64,000 nucleotides of DNA, from NCBI GenBank assembly GCA_023250195.1, contig JAHFBF010000005.1, positions 1 to 64,000 of the forward strand. Direction: 5' to 3'. Below are positions 44,126 to 51,543 of the stretch, one piece after another. The first letter of the stretch is position 1; every line of letters starts with the position of its first letter. A program made the translations under genes and the position numbers. This DNA is from Candidatus Melainabacteria bacterium (GTDB taxonomy: Bacteria; Cyanobacteriota; Vampirovibrionia; 2-02-FULL-35-15). Below the pieces are notes generated by a model. The model had not been told where the DNA came from. It was given only the letters and a program-made list of their open reading frames with translations, and ran no database searches.

Positions 44126-44441
44126 GAAATCTATTATCTCTACACTTAAATACTATGTATTACATCTTGTTGTTATTACTTACCGCAACACAATTTTCTA
44201 ATAAAATTGTGTTGCTTTGCAAAGATTCCTGTTATATCTTAATTTTGGCATTTTATAGGTTTTGCCTAATAAATAGGACAAAACCTTTCATTGTTAAGTA
44301 GAACAATTGTGAAACTAAACAGTAATATCTTGTTATGTAAATTTAATTTCAATTTTCCAATAAAAATTATAAGTTACAATAAACATACTAAATAAATTTT
44401 TTAGTGAGTAAATTAAAGGTAAGAAGGGGAGATAAAGAAAA
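44126..44441. other. Spacer with a repeat hairpin
   Basis: AT-rich, no gene. At 44257-44286 a hairpin with arms AGGTTTTGCCTA and TAGGACAAAACCT, then GTTAAGTAGAAC, resembles the second half of the two-hairpin repeats. Promoter for the lipoprotein genes probably lies in 44310-44420. Confidence 0.55.
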
Positions 44442-44720
44442 ATGTTAAAGAAATTTACACTATTGTTTTATGCAGTTATGTTAATGGTCTATATGACTGC
44501 ATGTGCTGCACCAAAACCACAGGAAGAAACTGAAGAACCAGAAGAAACACAGGAACCTGCTGAAGAAGTTGAAGAAGCCGGTGAAGAAGCTGAAGAAACC
44601 GGTGAAAAAACCGAAGAAGCTGGTGAAAAAACCGAGGAAGTCGATAAAAAAGAAGCAGCTCCAAAAGAAGAAACAAAAGCTCCTGAAGTAATGCCAGCTG
44701 CTGAACCAGCAGGTCAATAA
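44442..44720 (+). CDS. Small Glu-rich lipoprotein, 92 aa
   Basis: Signal peptide with lipobox (YAVMLMVYMTAC), so the mature protein starts at a lipidated Cys. The rest is a highly acidic low-complexity tail built from EEAGE/KTEE-type repeats, ending Pro/Ala-rich. No enzyme domain. It may be an envelope-associated spacer or acidic surface polymer. The start is preceded by AGAAGGGGAGATAAAGAAAA, a good ribosome site. A perfect palindromic terminator follows. Confidence 0.75.
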   Translation: MLKKFTLLFYAVMLMVYMTACAAPKPQEETEEPEETQEPAEEVEEAGEEAEETGEKTEEAGEKTEEVDKKEAAPKEETKAPEVMPAAEPAGQ

Positions 44721-44728
44721 TAAAAAGT

Positions 44729-44760
44729 TTAAAAGGGTTTGATTAATCAAACCCTTTTAA
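44729..44760 (+). terminator. Perfect 32-bp palindrome between the lipoprotein genes
   Basis: Arms TTAAAAGGGTTTGATT and AATCAAACCCTTTTAA with no loop (any hairpin opens a small one). Located 9 bp after the stop. It could terminate or attenuate transcription between the two lipoproteins, and its A/T flanks allow action on both strands. Confidence 0.75.
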
Positions 44761-44779
44761 GTTTGAAAGGAAATAAAAA

Positions 44780-44926
44780 ATGAAAAAGTTATTAGTTGCA
44801 ATCCTAGCAGTTCAGTTAATGGTTTTTTTAACCGGTTGCTGCTGTCCTTGTGCAAAGAAAATGCAAGAGCAAAAGCCAGCAGGGGAAAGTGCACCAGCTC
44901 CATCTGAAGAAAAGCCAGCCCAGTAA
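44780..44926 (+). CDS. Small lipoprotein, 48 aa
   Basis: A short gene from the ATG at 44780 with a good site (GAAAGGAAATAAAAA). Signal peptide KKLLVAILAVQLMVFLTGC ends in a clear lipobox (LTGC), followed by CCPC and a Pro/Ala/Glu-rich tail of about 25 residues. It is a small envelope lipoprotein of entericidin or spacer size, function unknown. It follows the Glu-rich lipoprotein by 60 bp. Confidence 0.7.
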   Translation: MKKLLVAILAVQLMVFLTGCCCPCAKKMQEQKPAGESAPAPSEEKPAQ

Positions 44927-44946
44927 AAACCAAAAATATTTAGAAA

Positions 44947-44974
44947 GCAGAAGCGCGATTAATCGCGCTTCTGC
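44947..44974 (+). terminator. Perfect 28-bp palindrome after the small lipoprotein
   Basis: Arms GCAGAAGCGCGATT and AATCGCGCTTCTGC, followed on the plus strand by AGTTTTTATAAC. It looks like a terminator, but its 28-bp length and GCGCGATTAATCGCGC core also resemble the GTAGAG palindrome family. Confidence 0.8.
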
Positions 44975-45006
44975 AGTTTTTATAACTTATTGATACTCTT
45001 ATTTAT

Positions 45007-45858
45007 ATGGAGACACTACCAAAGTCTGAAATAAAAGCCATCACAAAACTTTTAAAAGTTCAGGATGAAGCAACACTCAGATTACTTGAAGAACAATTTA
45101 AGACCTTTGACATAAAAACTTTAAAAGAAATAAACACTGAGATTTCTCCCGATGATATTGAGCTACAAAGAAATTTCCTGGAACTTATATTCAGGATAAA
45201 AAGGGGACGGCTTAAAAATGATTTCAGCAAATGGAGTAAAAATCCTTTAAGTGATCTGGAAGATGGTGTTTTTCTCATAGCAATGTTTGCAAACCCACTC
45301 TTGGATATAGATTATTATTCCAAGTTATTAACCACCTGGGCTAATTCAATTTCAAACAACCTTAAGAAAATTAAATTAAGCACGGATCCTACTTCAATAA
45401 TAAATGAAATTAATCATTTTTTATTTATGGAACTTGGTTTTAAAGGCAATAAAGATGATTTTTATGACTCTGAGAATAGTTTTATAGACAAGGTAATAGA
45501 AAAAAAATTGGGGAATCCAATTTTACTTTCTATGATTTATCTTTTTGTTACAAAAAGAATTGGTTTATCTTTCACTGGGGTAAATATGCCTGCTCATTTT
45601 CTTATTCAGTATAAGGATGTTTTTGAACCGATTTTTATAGATCCCTTTAATCAGGGAGAAATAATAACAAAATCTGTTTGTCAGGAAAGAATTAAAACGC
45701 TTAAATTAACCTGGCAGGAAGATTATTTATCTTCTCCGACAAATAAACAAATCATAGTTCGTATGCTGCAAAATCTGATTAACATTTACCATAACAAAGA
45801 AGAATTTCAATTAAAAGAACACCTGGAAGATTATGTAAATCTTATAAAGAGAGGTTAA
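45007..45858 (+). CDS. SirB1/UPF0162-type transglutaminase-like protein, 283 aa
   Basis: Family known from sirB1. The core LGNPILLSMIYLFVTKRIGL, then LSFTGVNMPAHFLIQY and PIFIDPFNQGEIITKS, corresponds to the transglutaminase-like domain. The usual catalytic Cys position is not clearly occupied in this region, and activity is not established for the family. Normal length and soluble. The N-terminal 100 residues are helical. Weak spacing to the lipoprotein genes; it is followed by a repeat-rich spacer. Confidence 0.75.
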   Translation: METLPKSEIKAITKLLKVQDEATLRLLEEQFKTFDIKTLKEINTEISPDDIELQRNFLELIFRIKRGRLKNDFSKWSKNPLSDLEDGVFLIAMFANPLLDIDYYSKLLTTWANSISNNLKKIKLSTDPTSIINEINHFLFMELGFKGNKDDFYDSENSFIDKVIEKKLGNPILLSMIYLFVTKRIGLSFTGVNMPAHFLIQYKDVFEPIFIDPFNQGEIITKSVCQERIKTLKLTWQEDYLSSPTNKQIIVRMLQNLINIYHNKEEFQLKEHLEDYVNLIKRG

Positions 45859-45938
45859 ACGTCATTGGAGCTCATCTCAAAACTCTGTCTATGGGATTAG
45901 CTATTTTTCTGACAAAATAGAAAGAGTGAAAGTAGCTT

Positions 45939-46013
45939 GTCATTCCCGCGAAAGCGGGAATCCAGTATTGGTACCAATCTTGTCTGGATTCCCTGGTCGA
46001 GCCAGGGAATGAC
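45939..46013. repeat. GTCATTCCCGC palindromic element
   Basis: 75 bp with terminal GTCATTCCC (45939-45947) and GGGAATGAC (46005-46013). First hairpin CATTCCCGCGAAAGCGGGAAT; inner inverted pair ATCCAG/CTGGAT; second hairpin CCCTGG TCGA CCAGGG. A widespread type of bacterial repeat in my experience. Confidence 0.88.
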
Positions 46014-46072
46014 ATTGTTGACTTTATGCTGAAAAATGTTGCATTTCCATAGTGGTAGTTTTGAGATAGCCT

Positions 46073-46141
46073 CTTGCGGCAATCTCCTAACATTTTGGAG
46101 ATTGCTTCGTCACAACCAAGTTACTCCTCGCAATGACACGT
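46073..46141. repeat. GTCATTGCGAG element, 5'-truncated copy
   Basis: Contains GGCAATCTCC and GGAGATTGCTTCG and ends with CCTCGCAATGACACG. The left terminal repeat is missing. Lies 30 bp before purL. Confidence 0.82.
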
Positions 46142-46172
46142 TGCAATTATCCTACTAAGCTATAATTTCTAC

Positions 46173-48401
46173 ATGACAATTTGTACTATAAAACCAAACA
46201 AAGCTCTGCTCACCAAACTAAAACTCACTTCAGATGAATATTTAAAAATAGTTGAGCTTATAGGAAAGGAGCCAAATGAAGTAGAGCTTCATATGTTCTC
46301 CGTAATGTGGTCTGAACATTGCTGCTATAAAAACTCAAAAGCATTATTAAAAGAATTGCCTACAAAAAATAAATATGTAGTAGTAGGACCAGGAGAAAAT
46401 GCCGGAGTGGTAGATCTTGGAGATGGAATAAGAGTAGCATTTAAGATTGAATCCCATAATCGTCCTACTGCTGTAGAACCCTTTCAAGGAGCTACAACTG
46501 GAGTAGGTGGAATCTTAAGGGATATTTTTACAATGGGAGCAAGACCAATTGCAATTCTTGACAGTATTAGATTTGGAGACTTAGAACTACCTCGTTCCAG
46601 GTTTTTATTTTCAGGAGCAGTAAGCGGAATCGGACATTATGGGAATTGTACAGGCATTCCAAATATCGGTGGTGAAGCATATTTTTATCCTACTTATAAT
46701 GAAAATCCTCTTATAAATGCTATGGCTATTGGATTAATTGAAACAGATGAAATAGTTAAATCAGGTGCAAGCGGTATTGGAAATCCTGTGTTTTACGTAG
46801 GTTCAAAAACAGGCAGAGATGGTCTTGGCGGAGCAAGTTTTGCAAGCAGCGGGCTAACAGAAGACAGTCACAAAGACAGACCTGCAGTTCAGGTGGGAGA
46901 TCCTTTCACTGAAAAGATTTTAATAGAAGCCTGTTTAGAAGCATTTAAATCAGGACATATAGCAGCAGCTCAGGATATGGGTGCTGCTGGACTTACCTGT
47001 TCTACTTCAGAAATGGCTGCAAAAGGAAATGTAGGAATCGAGATTGATCTGGATAAAGTCCCTGTAAGAACTGAAACTTTAACCCCTATTGAATACATGC
47101 TTTCAGAATCACAGGAAAGAATGCTTTTTGTGGTAAAAAAAGGTTTTGAAAAAAACATAACCGCTATTTTTTCAAAGTGGGGGTTGGATTGTATCCAAAT
47201 AGGAGAAATTACTAATACTCAAAAAATAGTTGTCAAATATAAAGCCAACATTGTTGTTAATATGAATGCACAGGCTCTTGTAAATGATACCCCTGTCTAT
47301 AAAAGAGAAAAAAGAGAACCCGCTTATTACAAAGAAAATCAAAAGTTTAATCAAGACTCAATTCCTGATATAAAAAAAGAAGAGGCTCTCCCGGTTTTAA
47401 AAAAATTGCTTGCCTCGCCGAATATTTGTTCAAAAAAATGGATTTATTCAAAATACGATCATCAGGTACAGGTTAACACTGTTATCAAACCCGGTAGCAG
47501 TGCAGGTTTAATAAGACTAAAGCATAAAAAAGGATTGGCTGTTACCTGCGATGGGAATTCGGCTTATGTTTATCTTAATCCTTATCTTGGCTCAAAGATT
47601 GCAGTAGCTGAAGCAGCAAGAAATATTTCCTGTACAGGAACCCTTCCAATTGCAATTACTGATAATTTAAACTTTGGCAATCCTGAAAAACCTGAAATAT
47701 ACTGGCAATTGTCTGAATCTATAAAAGGAATAAAAGAAGCATGCCTAGAATTTGACACTCCTGTTACCGGTGGAAATGTAAGTTTATATAATGAATCAAA
47801 TGGTGTAGATATATGGCCTACACCTGTAATCGGCATGGTGGGATATATTGAAGATATTGAACTGGCAATAGATCATTCATTTAAAAATCCTGGAGATGTA
47901 ATTCTGCTTTTAGGAAAGCAAAAAAATGAAATTGGGGCTTCTGAATATCTTTTCTTACATACAAAAGAAATAAAAGGGAAAGTCCCTGAACTGGATTTTA
48001 ATTTAGAGAAAACTGTTCAATCATCCACAAGAGAACTTATTAAAAGAAGCCTTATTAAATCTGCAAATGATTGTTCTATAGGGGGATTGCTTGTAACCCT
48101 TTGTGAAAGCGCATTTCCAAACGATCTCGGTTTCCAGTTTAATTCTCAATTCTCCATTGTCAATTCTCAATTCAGGTTAGATGCTTCACTATTCGGTGAA
48201 ACTCAAAGCAGAATAGTAATTAGCACTGATAAAAACAATCTACAGAAAGTAGAAAACTATTTAAAGGAAACAAATTGTGCTTATGAGATTATTGGAGAAG
48301 TTACTCAAGGTAAAATTGAAATAAAGTCACTGGATTTAAAAGTTGAAACTGTCGAATTAAAAGATATCTGGGCAAATGCTCTGGAAAGCATTTTGAAATA
48401 G
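46173..48401 (+). CDS. purL: Phosphoribosylformylglycinamidine synthase subunit PurL
   Basis: ATP-dependent amidation of FGAR in purine synthesis (small-type PurL that works with PurQ and PurS). FSVMWSEHCCYKNSK, VGPGENAGVVDLGDG, KIESHNRPTAVEPFQGA, GVGGILRDIFTMGARPIA and the C-terminal DCSIGGLLVTLCESAF are typical. Length 742 aa is normal. Near the C-terminus (residues about 655-668) a stretch FNSQFSIVNSQF comes from a degenerate TTCTCAATTC-type repeat and looks like an insertion. purQ and purS are not in the window. Confidence 0.94.
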   Translation: MTICTIKPNKALLTKLKLTSDEYLKIVELIGKEPNEVELHMFSVMWSEHCCYKNSKALLKELPTKNKYVVVGPGENAGVVDLGDGIRVAFKIESHNRPTAVEPFQGATTGVGGILRDIFTMGARPIAILDSIRFGDLELPRSRFLFSGAVSGIGHYGNCTGIPNIGGEAYFYPTYNENPLINAMAIGLIETDEIVKSGASGIGNPVFYVGSKTGRDGLGGASFASSGLTEDSHKDRPAVQVGDPFTEKILIEACLEAFKSGHIAAAQDMGAAGLTCSTSEMAAKGNVGIEIDLDKVPVRTETLTPIEYMLSESQERMLFVVKKGFEKNITAIFSKWGLDCIQIGEITNTQKIVVKYKANIVVNMNAQALVNDTPVYKREKREPAYYKENQKFNQDSIPDIKKEEALPVLKKLLASPNICSKKWIYSKYDHQVQVNTVIKPGSSAGLIRLKHKKGLAVTCDGNSAYVYLNPYLGSKIAVAEAARNISCTGTLPIAITDNLNFGNPEKPEIYWQLSESIKGIKEACLEFDTPVTGGNVSLYNESNGVDIWPTPVIGMVGYIEDIELAIDHSFKNPGDVILLLGKQKNEIGASEYLFLHTKEIKGKVPELDFNLEKTVQSSTRELIKRSLIKSANDCSIGGLLVTLCESAFPNDLGFQFNSQFSIVNSQFRLDASLFGETQSRIVISTDKNNLQKVENYLKETNCAYEIIGEVTQGKIEIKSLDLKVETVELKDIWANALESILK
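48141..48173 (+). repeat. AATTCTCAATTC-type repeat inside purL
   Basis: Built from AATTCTCAATTC, CCATTG and another CAATTCTCAATTC. It is in frame and codes NSQFSIVNSQF between two conserved PurL segments. Confidence 0.75.
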
Positions 48402-48416
48402 TATAAAACCTAATTT

Positions 48417-48510
48417 ACGTCATTGCGAGGGCTTTAGCCCGAAGCAATCTCCCTAACTTTTTCACACTTTGAGATTGCCACGCCTCATTTTATTCGGCTC
48501 GCAATGACAT
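48417..48510. repeat. GTCATTGCGAG element after purL
   Basis: Ends CGTCATTGCGAG (48418-48429) and CTCGCAATGACAT (48498-48510). Internal GAAGCAATCTC and GAGATTGCC. Lies between purL and the sulfotransferase gene, whose stops face each other. Confidence 0.9.
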
Positions 48511-48521
48511 GAAAAGACAGA

Positions 48522-49451
48522 TCAATAATTAACCTTATAACCATACTTCAAGAGCAAAGGAAATGTACAAACAGTTGAAATAAACTTATCAAAGGTATTT
48601 AATTTATTTTTCCATTCATTATCAATTTTAAGTTCCACTTTTCCGATTTTAAATCTGCTGGGATTTCCCCACGCTGAGTGATTTATACCAAGTTCAATTT
48701 CATTGCTGGAAATAAATGGTGTTAAAGCCCTCGATTCAGAAATAAAGTCAAGAATTTTATTTACAACTGCTTTTGGTTCAGAAGCAAAATCTTCATATTT
48801 AATCATTAGATATTTATCTTTATTTTTTTTCCATAAACACTCAGACAGTAAATTTCTCATATTCCACTTAAAAGAGCTGTCAAAAGAATTAAATCGCTCA
48901 AGATATATTACTTTTTCTTTATCAGGCTGGAGTATTTTTTTCTTTCGCGAATATGCAATCCCCCTTGGATCCCTTATTAAATGAATAACATAAACATCAA
49001 GATTATCCATAAGAGAAAGCAAATAACCATACAAAGGAGATTTTGTAGTATCAACTATTACTTTACAATTAGTGATTTCCCGAATAGAAAGAAATAACTT
49101 TTCTATTTCAGGAAGAGAAACAGCACAAGCTCTAAAATATTTTTCTCCAAATGGCAGAAGTTTCATAGGAGCAAATCTTGAATAATAGGAAAATTTTAGC
49201 TTCTTTACAATTTGGTCGGGATCAACATTATCAATGCCGCCAAAACCATTATCAAAAATTTTCTTCCAAAAACTACATTCTTTAAAAGGAACTCCACAGC
49301 CACAGAGTCTATTATTTAATAATGATTGCTTCCATATATTTCTTAATTCCCCGCCAAAGAAAAAATCCTGGTGATTTCCTAAAATACTCCCTAGAACTGT
49401 ACTTCCACTTCTTCCCCAACCAGTAATATTTAAAACTTTTACTTTTTTCAT
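48522..49451 (-). CDS. Sulfotransferase family protein, 309 aa
   Basis: PAPS-type sulfotransferase fold. The 5'-phosphosulfate loop is GWGRSGSTVLGSILG near the N-terminus, and the 3'-phosphate region IHLIRDPRGIAYSR near residue 165. A conserved LCGCGVPFKECSFW lies between. No signal peptide. I start at the ATG at 49451 (MKKVKVLNITG); the longer frame from 49559 is read out of a repeat element. The acceptor is unknown, perhaps a surface glycan or lipid. It lies downstream of fliH on the same strand, about 90 bp away, and may not belong to the flagellar operon. Confidence 0.85.
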   Translation of the reverse strand: MKKVKVLNITGWGRSGSTVLGSILGNHQDFFFGGELRNIWKQSLLNNRLCGCGVPFKECSFWKKIFDNGFGGIDNVDPDQIVKKLKFSYYSRFAPMKLLPFGEKYFRACAVSLPEIEKLFLSIREITNCKVIVDTTKSPLYGYLLSLMDNLDVYVIHLIRDPRGIAYSRKKKILQPDKEKVIYLERFNSFDSSFKWNMRNLLSECLWKKNKDKYLMIKYEDFASEPKAVVNKILDFISESRALTPFISSNEIELGINHSAWGNPSRFKIGKVELKIDNEWKNKLNTFDKFISTVCTFPLLLKYGYKVNY

Positions 49452-49485
49452 TGGGTTTAGTATAGCAAAACAGGGGAGCATAAGT

Positions 49486-49550
49486 GTCATTCTGAGCGTC
49501 AGCGAAGAATCTCTGCTGACCGATATCAATTTTGTGAGATTATTCTTCGC
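49486..49550. repeat. GTCATTCTGAG palindromic element over the end of fliH
   Basis: GTCATTCTGAGCG at the left. GCGAAGAATCTC (49502-49513) is inverted as GAGATTATTCTTCGC (49536-49550). The fliH stop codon (49540-49542) lies inside the right arm, so the element may have supplied it. Confidence 0.78.
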
Positions 49551-50856
49551 CTTCTTCAACTAAATTTTTCCATTCAGGGTTTGCTTCCAGTTCTGATGCA
49601 ATATTTGACACTTCAGATGACTTGGATTTCTTTGGTTTTAATATGTTTACTGGTTTAATTTCTTCTTCTTTTTTTTCTTCTAATTCTTCATCCTCATATT
49701 CAAAGACCAGGCCTTCATCCAGTTCTTCTGCTTCCTCTTTTGTTCTCCCTTCTATCGGAGTTACACTAAGCTTTTTCTTTTGCTGAAAAGTCCCCTCAGG
49801 TTTAATGGAAGGTTCTTCATCTTCTACTACGTGCTGTTCAATATTTTGTACTACTTCATCCGGAATGTTTATTATTTCTTGTTCTTGTTGTAAATCTTCT
49901 TCAAGTTCAAGTGATGAAGTTGGTGATATTAATTGTTCATTTGAGATGAATGGAAATGGATTTTCTGCTAACAGTTCTTTCTCTAGAACTTCTTTTTCAA
50001 TTTCTGTTAATTTTTCTTCATCTTCTATTACATGAATTATTTCTTCTTGTTTAACTTCTCCAGAGACTTCCTGAATAGAGATATTCTGTTCAGATTTAAT
50101 ATCAGGTATTTCTTCATCTACTTCTATCTGCGGTTCAATTACTTCGATATGATTCATTAAATCAGTAAGTGCCTGTAATTGGGTAGAAAATCTTGCATCC
50201 AGCTGTCCTGATTTTGTTTCAACAATGCAGCTTCCGGAATCCACTGAATCACTTGCCAAAGGAACAATATCAACCCCAGAAGGAAAAAGTTTTTCCATTT
50301 GAGGAATACTTTCTTCAAGGGTTTTTAAGTCATCTGGATTTACAAAAACCTGGACTCTGTCTGCTTCTGACGTAGCTTTTTTAATAGCTTCAATAACCTG
50401 GGTTTGTAAAATATTTGGATCTACGGTTACTTTATATCTAATAATCTTTTCAGCAAGATCAAGTGCTACTTTTATAATTTCTTTATTTGCCTTAGTCAGA
50501 GCTTCTCTTTTTACTTCAAATAATTCCTTTAGAACTGCTTTTGCCTGTTCTTTTATTAATTCAGCTTCCTCAGCAGCTGCCTGCATTGTTTCCTTATAAA
50601 CTCTTTCTTTGATATTTTTAGCTTCAAGATTTGCATCTGAAACAATTTGCTTTGCTTTAGTTTCAGCCTCTTTTAATGTTTTCTCCGATTTAGAAAGAAT
50701 TAACTGGGCTTCATTCTTAATCTGCTTTGCTTCCTGTTTTATTTTTTGGATTTCTCCCTGTAATGCTCTGTTAATCTCTCCATGTTGTGGCTGAAGTACT
50801 CCAACAATATCGGTACTACCGCTAATACTTACAAGTTTTCTTTTTTTTATTAACAT
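49540..50856 (-). CDS. fliH: FliH-like flagellar export ATPase regulator, 438 aa, with acidic extension
   Basis: Regulator of the flagellar export ATPase. Residues 1-45 basic, then a long helix/coiled coil (about 40-125: IQKIKQEAKQIKNEAQLILS), then the conserved FliH C-domain (about 130-235) with VALDLAEKIIRYKVTVDPNI and VDSGSCIVETKSGQLDARF. FliH normally ends here at about 230 aa. This one continues for about 200 residues of Glu/Pro/Ser/Lys-rich, probably disordered sequence. I start at the ATG at 50856 (MLIKKRKLVS); the longer frame from 50907 is read from a repeat. Confidence 0.85.
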   Translation of the reverse strand: MLIKKRKLVSISGSTDIVGVLQPQHGEINRALQGEIQKIKQEAKQIKNEAQLILSKSEKTLKEAETKAKQIVSDANLEAKNIKERVYKETMQAAAEEAELIKEQAKAVLKELFEVKREALTKANKEIIKVALDLAEKIIRYKVTVDPNILQTQVIEAIKKATSEADRVQVFVNPDDLKTLEESIPQMEKLFPSGVDIVPLASDSVDSGSCIVETKSGQLDARFSTQLQALTDLMNHIEVIEPQIEVDEEIPDIKSEQNISIQEVSGEVKQEEIIHVIEDEEKLTEIEKEVLEKELLAENPFPFISNEQLISPTSSLELEEDLQQEQEIINIPDEVVQNIEQHVVEDEEPSIKPEGTFQQKKKLSVTPIEGRTKEEAEELDEGLVFEYEDEELEEKKEEEIKPVNILKPKKSKSSEVSNIASELEANPEWKNLVEEGEE

Positions 50857-50861
50857 TTTTT

Positions 50862-50905
50862 TATAACGCTCCAGACAAGCTGGAGCTTCCATCTGCCAAT
50901 CCCTC
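50862..50905. repeat. Two-hairpin repeat element (first hairpin) before fliH
   Basis: GCTCCAG (50868-50874) with CTGGAGC (50880-50886) around ACAAG, identical to the first hairpin upstream of fusA. The second hairpin is missing. It lies directly before the fliH start and could hold its ribosome site (GGAGCG). Confidence 0.75.
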
Positions 50906-50960
50906 AAATGCTTTTAGGTTAATTTAGTTTTATCTTCTCTACTATATCTCCTTTTTATCT

Positions 50961-51353
50961 TTAATCCTGTTTTAATTCTGCTAGATATTGATCAACAACT
51001 TTCATAACTTCCTGAGTTAAAAAAATAGGGGCTCCTTTTCTTTGTTTTCCTAGTTTAAGCTGTAAATATTCTTTAATTTTTGGTCTTTGCTCATTTGCTA
51101 AAGACTGGAATTGTTGCATTTTAATTTCCTGCTTACAATCATCCAATATTTTCTTAAGTTCAGGCCATGCCTGATAAAAAGGAGTCCAGTCAAGCTTTTC
51201 AGCATCTACTCCTGTCTCTTGTTCAATCTGAGACAGCCTTTTAACAACCTCAGGAGAAAAATGTGCCAAAAGCAAAGATTGCTGCATCTTTGGCATAGTA
51301 CGCAATATAAGTGACAGTGTTAATAATTTAATGTCTTTGGATAGAGTTGCCAT
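50961..51353 (-). CDS. Unknown flagellar-operon protein in the fliG position, 130 aa
   Basis: Lies between fliF and fliH, where fliG is normally found. Start chosen at the ATG at 51353 (MATLSKDIKLL); an upstream start at 51413 adds a hydrophobic stretch. Small helical protein: LTLSLILRTMPKMQQSLLLA, HFSPEVVKRLSQIEQETGV, then WPELKKILDDCKQEIKMQQF. The opening helices vaguely resemble the N-terminal FliG domain that binds FliF. The torque-generating FliG C-domain is absent. No full fliG was seen in the window. Confidence 0.55.
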   Translation of the reverse strand: MATLSKDIKLLTLSLILRTMPKMQQSLLLAHFSPEVVKRLSQIEQETGVDAEKLDWTPFYQAWPELKKILDDCKQEIKMQQFQSLANEQRPKIKEYLQLKLGKQRKGAPIFLTQEVMKVVDQYLAELKQD

Positions 51354-51416
51354 ATCAAATTCCAATCCTACAAAGCAGATAAAGCCTTTAGCCTGTATAC
51401 TCCATATGCCCATTTT

Positions 51417-51456
51417 CAGAGGATCAGAGAATCAGGGAATCAGAGAATCAGAAGAA
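51417..51456. repeat. Short tandem repeat of (A)GAATCAG
   Basis: Repeats of about 8 nt (GATCAGAGAATCAGGGAATCAG and so on) just upstream of the 130-aa gene. A related GAGATCAGAGATCAGAG stretch occurs inside the ubiD-type gene at about 24366. Confidence 0.7.
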
Positions 51457-51543
51457 TATTGTTCTTAAAATAGGCTTACCCCCTGGATAAATTGTACTTG
51501 GAATATTATCTTCTCGTTTATTTGGTTTAAGTATTATAAGAAA

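Noticed and set aside
44476-44750. Phe/Leu-rich minus-strand frames opposite the Glu-rich lipoprotein
   Set aside because: Antisense shadows of GAA/GAG-rich codons; the plus-strand gene has a signal peptide, lipobox and good ribosome site.
49452-49559. N-terminal extension of the sulfotransferase
   Set aside because: The extra 36 codons come from a GTCATTCTGAG repeat and the end of fliH. The phosphosulfate loop begins right after the ATG at 49451.
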